Shown one piece after another: positions 19,341 to 28,251 of a DNA stretch of 64,000 bases. Origin of the DNA: Candidatus Didemnitutus sp. Its GTDB lineage: Bacteria; Verrucomicrobiota; Verrucomicrobiia; Opitutales; Opitutaceae. The notes beneath the pieces were generated by a model. The model was given only the letters and a program-made list of their open reading frames with translations. It was not told the origin of the DNA and did not search any database. The DNA is taken from NCBI GenBank assembly GCA_017991595.1, contig JAGOQJ010000001.1, forward strand, positions 540,410-604,409, given 5' to 3'. Within the stretch, counting starts at the first letter, position 1, and each line of letters starts with the position of its first letter. A program made the position numbers and the translations under genes.

Positions 19341-19784
19341 TTACTTGCGGGCCGATGCGGCGATCTTGGCGACCACGCCGGGATTCTTTTCGAGGTAACG
19401 AGTGAAGGTCTCGATCGCCTGGAAGGTCTCCGGGCTGATGTGGTGCTCCATGCCCTCGACGTCGTCGTAGATGATTTTTTCGTCGCCCACGCCGATGACG
19501 CGGAGAAAATCGGTGAGCAACTGGTGGCGGTGCGCGATGCGGCGGGCGACCTCGAGGCCCGAACTCGTCAGCACCATGCCGCGGTATTTCTCGTATTTGA
19601 CGAAGCCCTCGGCATCGAGCTTCTGCACCATGGCCGTGACGCTGGCCTGCGAAATCTTCAGCTCCGCGGCGATGTCGACCACGCGGGCATAGCCCTTGCG
19701 CGAGATGAGTTGTTCGATCTTCTCGAGATAATCCTCCGCGGCAACGGTCGTGCGCGGACGGGGCGTGGGAGAGGAGGCGGCCAA
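19341..19784 (-). CDS. mntR: DtxR/MntR-family metal-dependent repressor
   Basis: The 147-residue protein has an N-terminal winged helix (YLEKIEQLISRKGYARVVDI, then ISQASVTAMVQKLDAEGFV) and a metal-binding dimerisation domain with the sequence AHRHQLLTDFL and the motif DDVEGMEHHIS. The ligands expected for MntR-type manganese or iron sensing (Glu and His in VEGMEHH) are visible. There is no SH3-like third domain, so it is the short MntR type. It most likely represses a metal transporter that lies elsewhere. The only in-frame start is TTG at 19784; the flexible basic N-terminus is about 15 residues longer than typical. No metal transporter gene is adjacent. Confidence 0.88.
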   Translation of the reverse strand: MAASSPTPRPRTTVAAEDYLEKIEQLISRKGYARVVDIAAELKISQASVTAMVQKLDAEGFVKYEKYRGMVLTSSGLEVARRIAHRHQLLTDFLRVIGVGDEKIIYDDVEGMEHHISPETFQAIETFTRYLEKNPGVVAKIAASARK

Positions 19785-19809
19785 GAGTGGGCGGGCGCCG
19801 CCGGCGGCG

Positions 19810-20637
19810 TCACTTGCGGTTCGCGCGCTGGAAGCGGAAGACGGTCTTCATCATCTGCAGCGCGAGCCAGAACACGCCGCTCATGCAGCCGGCCGCGAGG
19901 GTGGCCCAGAGGCGCACCATGGTGGGGTCATTCGACGGCACGTGCGATTGGAGCACGTAGTAGAAGAACGTGAAGAAGCCCGCGACAAGCACGAGGTCGA
20001 TCACGAGTTCGACGAGCGAAAAACCCTTTTTCACCGGCATGGACATGCGGGGAATCGAAGGAGCGGGCGGGGGATTGTCGAACAGATTCTTCGCGCGCCA
20101 CAGGGGGATATCTATCTCCACCACATCGCTATCCGCCGAGAAGTGCAGGCGGGCGCCGCCCTGGCTGAAGACGTTCAGCATGCCCTTGTTCTCGCGCCGC
20201 ACTTGGGCGAAGAGTCGCGGCAGTCCGCGCCGCCGGCCGAGCAGGCGCAGGTAACGCAGCAGGCAGGACGCCATGCCGAGTCGCCGCTGGCTGTCGTGCA
20301 CGATGAAGGCGCACTCCGCCGTCCGGTGATCCGGGGCGTGCACGAGCCGGCCCATCGCCCAGAGCCGGTCCTCGCGTCCGTCCGCCCGCAGGCTGAAGAT
20401 GCCAAGCGCGATCTCGTGGGTGGGCTCGACGTCGACGAGCCGCGTGGCGCGCTCGGGCGTCATGTCGTGGATCAGGTAGCCGTAGCGGGCGCGGATGCTC
20501 TCGGCGGAGAGCGTGGCGAACATCTCCGCGAGCCGCGCGGCATCGCCGCGGTGCAGCGGGCGGAGGCGATAGTCCCGTCCATCCCGCAGCCGGACGAGGC
20601 GGGGAGGGAGAGTGGCGGCGGGCGAGGGGAGTTTCAC
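19810..20637 (-). CDS. GNAT acetyltransferase with a C-terminal two-helix membrane module
   Basis: The 275-residue product (GTG start at 20637) has a GNAT fold in residues 15-175. The acetyl-CoA loop is recognisable as DSQRRLGMASCLL, and the region resembles the acetyltransferase part of protein lysine acetyltransferases (RPLHRGDAARLAEMFATLS). From residue 198 the protein changes character: MSMPVKKGFSLVELVIDLVL resembles a prepilin cleavage signal, and two hydrophobic helices follow (about 205-225 and 240-265). The membrane part could be made separately from the ATG at 20046. As a fusion, it would tether the enzyme to the inner membrane. It diverges from the PocR-AraC regulator gene, and the acetylated substrate is unknown. 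Confidence 0.75.
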   Translation of the reverse strand: MKLPSPAATLPPRLVRLRDGRDYRLRPLHRGDAARLAEMFATLSAESIRARYGYLIHDMTPERATRLVDVEPTHEIALGIFSLRADGREDRLWAMGRLVHAPDHRTAECAFIVHDSQRRLGMASCLLRYLRLLGRRRGLPRLFAQVRRENKGMLNVFSQGGARLHFSADSDVVEIDIPLWRAKNLFDNPPPAPSIPRMSMPVKKGFSLVELVIDLVLVAGFFTFFYYVLQSHVPSNDPTMVRLWATLAAGCMSGVFWLALQMMKTVFRFQRANRK

Positions 20638-20750
20638 GGCCGGGGCGGGCGAGGTGCGAATCCTTTTAGCGGTCGAAACATTTCCTATTAGGGTCTAACC
20701 CCCGCGGAAAGAACATTGCGCGTTTATTGCGGAGACCTTCAATCCGGCCC

Positions 20751-21674
20751 GTGTCATCACCGCAGGATAACGCCCGCCAAAGCCGGGAATTGGTCGATCA
20801 GCTGAAAAAGTCGCAAATCTATCGCGACTACGAGAAGGCGTTTCGTGATACGACGGGCATGCCGATCAACCTGCGGCCGATCGAGGCGTTCAACCTGCCG
20901 CACCATGAGGATCCGAAGGAGGCCCCGTTCTGCGCGTTGATGGCGCAGACGAACCAGACCTGCTCCGCCTGCCTGCAGTTGCAGAAGCGCGTCGAGGAGG
21001 AGGCCAAGCTCGAGCCGAAGACGCTGAAATGCTTCGCCGGCCTGTGCGACGCCGCCGTGCCCGTGCGCGTGGGCGAGAATCTCGTGGCGTTCCTGCAGAC
21101 CGGCCAGGTGTTCGTCACCAAGCCCACCGCCCGCGACTTCAACAAGATCTCGCGCGAGCTGATGAACTGGGGCGTGCAGTCCGACCTGAAGCGCGTCGAG
21201 GAGGCGTATTTCCAGACGCGCGTGCTCGACAAGAAGCAGTTCGACGCGGTGCTCCGGCTCCTGACGATCTTCGCGCAGCACCTCGCCTCGCTGAGCAACC
21301 AGCTCATGGTCTCGGCGCAGCAATCCGAGTCGCCGATGGTGGCGCGCGCCAAGGCCTACATCGCCGAGCATCAGGACGAGGAGCTCTCGCTGCGCCAGGT
21401 CGCCGGCGCGGTGAACACGAGCGCCTTCTATTTCTGCAAGATGTTCAAACAGGCCACCGGCCTGACCTTCACTGATTACCTCGCGCGCGTGCGCATCGAG
21501 AAGGTGAAGAATCTGCTCATCAATCCGCACAAGCGCATCAGCGAGGCGGCTTATGAGGCGGGTTTTCAGTCCCTGTCCCAGTTTAACCGCGTGTTCCGCA
21601 AGATCGTCGGCGAATCGCCGACCACGTGGCGCGACAAGCTGCAGCGCGGTGCGGTCTCGACGGGCGCCGCCTGA
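20751..21674 (+). CDS. AraC-family regulator with a PocR sensory domain
   Basis: The 307-residue regulator has an N-terminal PocR domain (residues 15-180), identified by its cysteine pattern: FCALMAQ, CSACLQLQKR, KCFAGLCDAAVPV and then FLQTGQVF. The C-terminal 100 residues form a double helix-turn-helix AraC domain (ISEAAYEAGFQSLSQFNRVF). PocR domains sense small molecules in regulators such as that of propanediol use, and the cysteines may bind a metal or respond to redox state. The GTG at 20751 is preferred to an upstream TTG because it begins near the homologous region. The divergent neighbour encodes the GNAT-membrane protein, which may be its target. A 7-bp hairpin follows the stop codon at 21682-21698. 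Confidence 0.88.
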   Translation: MSSPQDNARQSRELVDQLKKSQIYRDYEKAFRDTTGMPINLRPIEAFNLPHHEDPKEAPFCALMAQTNQTCSACLQLQKRVEEEAKLEPKTLKCFAGLCDAAVPVRVGENLVAFLQTGQVFVTKPTARDFNKISRELMNWGVQSDLKRVEEAYFQTRVLDKKQFDAVLRLLTIFAQHLASLSNQLMVSAQQSESPMVARAKAYIAEHQDEELSLRQVAGAVNTSAFYFCKMFKQATGLTFTDYLARVRIEKVKNLLINPHKRISEAAYEAGFQSLSQFNRVFRKIVGESPTTWRDKLQRGAVSTGAA

Positions 21675-21760
21675 GCGGTGGGTGCGCCATCGGCGCACGG
21701 GTGAGGCGGATTTTTCGCGCTGCGCGAGCGGATGAGCCGCCGCAGAGCCCGCCCGGGAAA

Positions 21761-22222
21761 TCAGATTCCGCCGCCGGCGGTAGCGATGCGGTCGGGATGA
21801 CCGGTCTTGCAGGACTGACTTGGCTCGCGTTGCTGACAGACGGCGCAGAGCGTATCGATCTCCTTCTGCGCGTAGAGATGGTAGCAGGTGAGGATTTCCT
21901 CCTGATGCTCGGCGACCGCTCGGGCCACGACCACGTGTAGCGCGATCTCGCCCGTGGCGTAGTATTTCAAGAGAGGATTGAAACCGCACTCGCAGTGTCG
22001 GTGCAGCGGCACGCGCAGCGCGCGCGCATGCTGGGTCCAGTGCTCCAACGGACGCTGCCGCAGGCCGGCGATGATCTGGTTCATGGTCTCGTCCATGAGA
22101 TAGACCAGCACGTCGGGATTGCCGAGCGGGGAGGGCGCAGGCTCGGAGCGCAGCAGGTTTTCCCACTCGCGTTTGAGGGCGCCCCGCAATTCCTCCAGCC
22201 GTTGTATCTCGCTCTCGTCCAC
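21761..22222 (-). CDS. Cysteine-rich hypothetical protein beside the cbb3 oxidase cluster
   Basis: The 153-residue protein (GTG start at 22222) is mostly helical and soluble. It carries a cluster of cysteines: HRHCECG in the middle, TCYH, LCAVC and SC toward the C-terminus. The spacing suggests binding of a metal, an iron-sulfur cluster or haem, but the pattern matches no family I recognise. Upstream in-frame codons would add about 47 residues of unlike composition, so the GTG was chosen. It is convergent with the PocR-AraC gene and divergent from ccoS, sharing 189 bases of upstream DNA with the oxidase cluster. A role as an oxygen or redox sensor for that cluster is only a guess from position. 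Confidence 0.6.
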   Translation of the reverse strand: MDESEIQRLEELRGALKREWENLLRSEPAPSPLGNPDVLVYLMDETMNQIIAGLRQRPLEHWTQHARALRVPLHRHCECGFNPLLKYYATGEIALHVVVARAVAEHQEEILTCYHLYAQKEIDTLCAVCQQREPSQSCKTGHPDRIATAGGGI

Positions 22223-22411
22223 GGCGCCATGATGCCACCACGCCTGTTCAGGGGCCTCGCATGAGTTGGCCCAAGCTGCGCATATCTGGCGGAAACTCCG
22301 GCATGGCGGCCCCATCCAGCGCATCCGTTGCAATGTGTGGGGGATTTTTGACAAGAGATGCACAGCCGGCGAAAGGCGTTTCCCCTAGGCTGAGAACCGA
22401 CATTCCACGCC

Positions 22412-22618
22412 ATGTCCGTAATACCCGTAACGGTTTTCTTTAGCCTGCTATTGGCAGGTTTCTTCGTCGTGCTTTTTGCCCGCGAACAACGTCGTCATCG
22501 CTTTGCCAGCCCGGAGCGCGAGTCGCTGCTGCCGCTGGCGGATGAGACGCCCCGCTCCGCAGGAGCCGGGTCCGCCCCGGCTGCCGCCGGCGCCCGCCGT
22601 CCTTCACCCCAAGCCTAA
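22412..22618 (+). CDS. ccoS: cbb3-type oxidase assembly protein CcoS
   Basis: The 68-residue protein starts MSVIPVTVFFSLLLAGFFVV, a single N-terminal membrane helix of the CcoS type. A short polar, alanine- and proline-rich tail follows. CcoS is needed for maturation of cbb3 oxidase, probably for cofactor insertion together with the copper ATPase CcoI. The start matches the conserved MSVI opening of the family. It is the first gene of the cluster and ends 18 bases before the catalytic subunit gene, so the genes are almost certainly co-transcribed. Confidence 0.82.
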   Translation: MSVIPVTVFFSLLLAGFFVVLFAREQRRHRFASPERESLLPLADETPRSAGAGSAPAAAGARRPSPQA

Positions 22619-22636
22619 CCGCCCGACTTTTATCCC

Positions 22637-24946
<2,310 letters not shown>

Positions 24947-24971
24947 CCCCACCTTCATCCTCCGCTTAACC

Positions 24972-24976
24972 AGGAG
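24972..24976 (+). promoter_or_regulatory. Shine-Dalgarno sequence of ccoQ
   Basis: AGGAG lies nine bases before the ATG at 24986. It supports the start of this very short gene, and it is one of the few clear ribosome sites in the window. Confidence 0.75.
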
Positions 24977-24985
24977 AATCCCATC

Positions 24986-25144
24986 ATGCTCCGCCGCATC
25001 ATCTACGAAGACTGGCAGCTCATCTTCCCGGTCGTCGCTCTCGCGATCGCCTCGCTCGTCTACCTCGCCGCCGCCTGGCGCGCGGGCCGCATGAAGCCCG
25101 CGCAGGCCGAGCAGCTCTCCCGTCTCCCCTTCGAAAACGAATGA
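24986..25144 (+). CDS. ccoQ: Small cbb3 oxidase subunit, CcoQ-like
   Basis: This 52-residue protein starts MLRRIIYEDWQLIFPVVALA and has one membrane helix (residues 12-33) followed by a basic and polar tail. Its size, topology and position between the catalytic gene and ccoP are those of CcoQ, a small subunit that stabilises the assembled oxidase. A good Shine-Dalgarno sequence precedes it. Sequence conservation in CcoQ is low, so the assignment rests mainly on context. Confidence 0.8.
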   Translation: MLRRIIYEDWQLIFPVVALAIASLVYLAAAWRAGRMKPAQAEQLSRLPFENE

Positions 25145-25205
25145 CCCCGCTGGGCGGCGCCGCACTCCGGTCGCCGCCTCCCCTCCCTTCGAGATCCCGA
25201 CACCG

Positions 25206-25796
25206 ATGACTCCGCATCCGCAGCACCCCGCCGATCAGGGCGCCGACGACAAACTCCGTCCGCACACCTACGATGGCATCCAGGAATACGACAAGCGCCT
25301 GCCCAACTGGTGGCTCTACACCCTTTACGGCGCCATTGTGTTCTGGATCGCCTACTGGTTCGCCCACGAGATCGCGCGCATCGTCCCGTCCGACGGCTCG
25401 CAGGTCGACGCCGAGATGGCGCGCATCGCCGCCGCCAAGATGTCCTCCTCGATCGACGTCAAGAACGACGCCCTCTTCTGGGAAATGAGCCAGAACGCCG
25501 TCTTCACCGACGCCGGCAAGCAGACCTTCAACTCCCTCTGCGTGCAGTGCCACCTCGCCAGCCTCAAGGGCAAGGGCGAGAACCCCGCCGCGGTCGGCCC
25601 CAACCTTGTCGACACCGCCTGGATCCACGGCGGCACGCCGAAGGAAATCTACCAGACCGTCGCCCAAGGCGTGCTCACCAAGGGCATGCCCGCCTGGGAG
25701 CCCGTTCTCGGTCAGAAGAAGGTCGCCGAAGTCGTCGCCTACGTGCTGAGCCACCACAAGCAAGGGGAGCCCATCACGGTCGAAGTCGTTCAGTAA
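25206..25796 (+). CDS. ccoP: cbb3 oxidase subunit III (CcoP-like) with a single haem c site
   Basis: The 196-residue protein has the CcoP opening (DGIQEYDKRLPNWW), one membrane helix (about 37-55), and a cytochrome c domain with the site C112-V-Q-C-H116 and a later methionine ligand region (LTKGMPAWEPVLG). Classical CcoP has two haem c domains and about 290-310 residues. Here one domain is missing, so the subunit should carry one haem. It passes electrons from soluble carriers to CcoO. It follows ccoQ by 61 bases and precedes ccoG. Confidence 0.92.
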   Translation: MTPHPQHPADQGADDKLRPHTYDGIQEYDKRLPNWWLYTLYGAIVFWIAYWFAHEIARIVPSDGSQVDAEMARIAAAKMSSSIDVKNDALFWEMSQNAVFTDAGKQTFNSLCVQCHLASLKGKGENPAAVGPNLVDTAWIHGGTPKEIYQTVAQGVLTKGMPAWEPVLGQKKVAEVVAYVLSHHKQGEPITVEVVQ

Positions 25797-25877
25797 TTTT
25801 CACCCGGCGCGCGTGCCTGCGGCGCGCGCCTCACCCGGCTTCCCGCCGGGCGTCAGTCGTCCACGCTCAACCACGCC

Positions 25878-27374
25878 ATGAGCGCTGCATCTACTCCTCC
25901 TCCGTCCGGTCCGGGTTCGTCCCCGCGGCCGACTCCGCCCAAGCCCGCGGCCCCCGCGCGCCACGTCCCGTCGCGTGACTTCGTCACGACGATCAACGAC
26001 GACGGCTCGCGCCTCTTCCTGCACCCGGCCGACGTCCACGGTTGGTTCACCCGCTGGCGCCGTCACACCGGGTTGGCCCTCATCGCGATCTACCTGCTCC
26101 TGCCGTGGATTCCGGTGGACGGCTATCCCGCCGTCTTCCTCGACCTCGCCGAGCGGCGCTTCCACTTCTTCGGTTACACGCTCGCCGCGCAGGACGCTTG
26201 GCTGCTCTTCTTCGGCCTCACCGGCCTCGGCTTCGCCCTCTTCTTCATCACGGCCCTCCTCGGGCGCGTGTGGTGCGGCTGGGCCTGCCCGCAGACCGTC
26301 TTCCTCGAACACATCTACCGGCGCATCGAGCGCATGATCGACGGCGACGCCCAGACGCGCCGCCAGCTCGATGCCGCCCCGCTCACCGGGAAGAAATTGG
26401 CGAAGCGCGTCCTCAAGCACGCGCTCTACGTCCTCACTTCACTGGTCATCACGCACCTGTTCCTCGCCTACTTCGTCAGCATCCCCGAGGTCTGGCACAT
26501 GATGACCGCCGCGCCCGGCGAGCACTGGGCCGCGTTCCTCTTCATGGTCGTGGCGAGCGGCATCCTCTATTTCAACTTCGCCTGGTTCCGCGAGCAGCTC
26601 TGCATCGTCATCTGCCCCTACGGCCGCCTGCAGTCCGCGCTGTCCGACGACCACACCATCACCATCGGCTACGACGCGAAGCGCGGCGAGCCGCGCGGCA
26701 AGGTCGGCACGCCCGACGCCGGCGCCTGCGTCGCTTGCAACCGCTGCGTGCAGGTCTGCCCCACCGGCATTGACATCCGCCACGGCCTGCAGCTCGAGTG
26801 CATCGGCTGTGCCGCCTGCATCGACGCTTGCGACGAGGTCATGACTCGCGTGAAGCGTCCCACCGGCCTCATCCGCTACGATTCGCTCGTCGCCCTCGCC
26901 GGCGGCAAGACCCGCTGGATCCGCCCGCGCATCATCGTCTATTTCATCCTGCTGGTCATCGGCGCCACGGTGGCGACCTTCGCGTTCTCCTCCGTCAAAC
27001 CCGTCAACTTCTCCGTCGTGCGCATGACCGGCGCCGCCTACTTCGTCGACCGCGAGGACGTGCGCAATCAGTTCATGGTGCGCCTGCTCAACAAGGCCAA
27101 CGTGCCCACGAAGTTCGTTGTGTCCGTCCTCGGCCTGCCGCCGGGTGTGGCGCAGAACGGCTTCACCGAGCCGGTCACCATCGCGCCGCTCGCCGAGCAG
27201 GTCACGCCGCTCGTGCTGTTGGCCGATCGCAAGCACTACTCCGGGCCCTTCAAGTTCACGCTGCTCATCACGGATGAGGTGCAATCGTTCACCATCCGGC
27301 GTGAGGTCGAATTCCTCGGACCCGACGCGCGCCTGTTGCAGGAGGAGGACAAAGCCCGTGGCATCAAGCGCTGA
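25878..27374 (+). CDS. ccoG: cbb3 oxidase accessory ferredoxin-type protein CcoG
   Basis: The 498-residue membrane protein has a proline-rich N-terminus, about five membrane helices, and a cytoplasmic double [4Fe-4S] ferredoxin domain (CVACNRCVQVCPTG, then CIGCAACIDACDEV). The C-terminal 120 residues form an Ig-like domain. Additional conserved cysteine motifs WCGWACPQTVFLEH and CIVICPYGRLQ lie in the membrane part. CcoG reduces copper for delivery to the oxidase active site. The start chosen gives the full conserved RDFVTTINDDG region. The last 17 bases overlap the next small gene. Confidence 0.94.
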   Translation: MSAASTPPPSGPGSSPRPTPPKPAAPARHVPSRDFVTTINDDGSRLFLHPADVHGWFTRWRRHTGLALIAIYLLLPWIPVDGYPAVFLDLAERRFHFFGYTLAAQDAWLLFFGLTGLGFALFFITALLGRVWCGWACPQTVFLEHIYRRIERMIDGDAQTRRQLDAAPLTGKKLAKRVLKHALYVLTSLVITHLFLAYFVSIPEVWHMMTAAPGEHWAAFLFMVVASGILYFNFAWFREQLCIVICPYGRLQSALSDDHTITIGYDAKRGEPRGKVGTPDAGACVACNRCVQVCPTGIDIRHGLQLECIGCAACIDACDEVMTRVKRPTGLIRYDSLVALAGGKTRWIRPRIIVYFILLVIGATVATFAFSSVKPVNFSVVRMTGAAYFVDREDVRNQFMVRLLNKANVPTKFVVSVLGLPPGVAQNGFTEPVTIAPLAEQVTPLVLLADRKHYSGPFKFTLLITDEVQSFTIRREVEFLGPDARLLQEEDKARGIKR

Positions 27375-27552
27375 ACCCGCTCCGGCTCCGGCGGAGCTCC
27401 CCGCCGCCAAGTCCTCCGGACGTTCGCTCTGGCTGTGGGTCGGGGGCGCGTTCCTGTTCCTCGCCCTGCTGTGGGTCGCGATGTTCACCGCGGCGCGCAG
27501 CATCACCATCGAATCGGTGCCGGACGCCCCCGGCGCGCACCGCAAACCCTGA
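27358..27552 (+). CDS. Small single-helix membrane protein in the position of CcoH
   Basis: The 64-residue product starts at a GTG at 27358, preceded eight bases earlier by a strong GGAGGAGGA ribosome site inside the end of ccoG. It has an alanine/proline-rich N-terminus, one membrane helix (LWLWVGGAFLFLALLWVAMF) and a short tail. CcoH (FixH), which normally follows ccoG, has one N-terminal helix and a periplasmic domain of about 100 residues; that domain is absent here. I infer a truncated or analogous assembly factor. The two-base gap to the next gene indicates co-translation. Confidence 0.65.
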   Translation: MASSAEPAPAPAELPAAKSSGRSLWLWVGGAFLFLALLWVAMFTAARSITIESVPDAPGAHRKP

Positions 27553-27554
27553 CC

Positions 27555-28250
27555 ATGGAACTCGCGGGCATCAGCGGTCCGGGCACCGCCTTCGTCGCCG
27601 GTCTGGTCACTAGCCTCCATTGCGTGGGCATGTGCGGCCCGCTCGCCTGCTCTGTCATGCCCGCCGCGCACGATCGCGCCGACGCGCAGACGGTCAGCAC
27701 CGTCTATCATCTGTCCCGCCTCGCCGGCTACGGTGCACTCGGCGCACTGGCGGGCGGTATCGGTCGCTTGCCGCTCACGTGGCTGAGCGACGACGTCGTG
27801 CGCTACCTGCCGTGGCTGCTCGTGCTGTTCTTCATCGCCGTGGCGATCCGCTTCGACCAGCGCCTGCCGCGCCTGTCCGTGCTCGGGCGTCTCTACGGTT
27901 GGGTCGCCACGCGGTTGCGCGGACGCTCGCGCACGTCGTCCGCCGCGGCCCTCGGGTTCGCCACGCCGCTGCTGCCCTGCGGTCCGCTCTATTTCCTGTT
28001 CTCGCTCGCGTTGCTCTCCGGTTCCGCGCTGCGCGGCGCGGAGACGTTGCTCGCCTTCGGACTCGGCACCGTGCCGCTGCTCTGGCTGGCGCAGACGAAC
28101 TTTCACTGGCTGCGCGCCAAGCTCGGTCCGCTCTGGTTGTCGCGCGCGCAGACGCTCCTCGCGCTGACGGTCGCCGCGATCCTGATCTGGCGGTTGCGCG
28201 GCACGATCGGGTTCGACGGGCCAGATCCAAACAACTTCGTCTGCCACTGA
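27555..28250 (+). CDS. SafE/TauE-like (DsbD-like) membrane protein of the cbb3 cluster
   Basis: The 231-residue protein has about six membrane helices. The first contains the motif SLHCVGMCGPLACS, and a second cysteine motif, TPLLPCGPLYFL, comes later. This pattern defines the sulfite exporter TauE/SafE-like proteins, related to the DsbD membrane domain, that sit between ccoG/ccoH and ccoI in many cbb3 clusters. The paired cysteines could pass copper or reducing power across the membrane for oxidase assembly; the true substrate is unknown. It begins two bases after the small membrane protein and is followed at once by ccoI. Confidence 0.85.
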   Translation: MELAGISGPGTAFVAGLVTSLHCVGMCGPLACSVMPAAHDRADAQTVSTVYHLSRLAGYGALGALAGGIGRLPLTWLSDDVVRYLPWLLVLFFIAVAIRFDQRLPRLSVLGRLYGWVATRLRGRSRTSSAAALGFATPLLPCGPLYFLFSLALLSGSALRGAETLLAFGLGTVPLLWLAQTNFHWLRAKLGPLWLSRAQTLLALTVAAILIWRLRGTIGFDGPDPNNFVCH

Positions 28251-28251
28251 A

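Noticed and set aside
19975..20046. A type IV prepilin gene, because of KKGFSLVELVI
   Set aside because: The sequence after the motif has two membrane helices and no pilin head domain, and no pilus gene is nearby.
7739..20681. The 11-base string GGTCGAAACAT upstream of both the chemoreceptor gene and the PocR-AraC gene
   Set aside because: One shared 11-mer in 64 kb can arise by chance, and spacing to the start codons differs; not enough to propose a common site.
22348..22362. Possible FNR box (TTGACAAGAGATGCA) before ccoS
   Set aside because: Only the left half resembles the consensus TTGAT-N4-ATCAA; the right half does not match.
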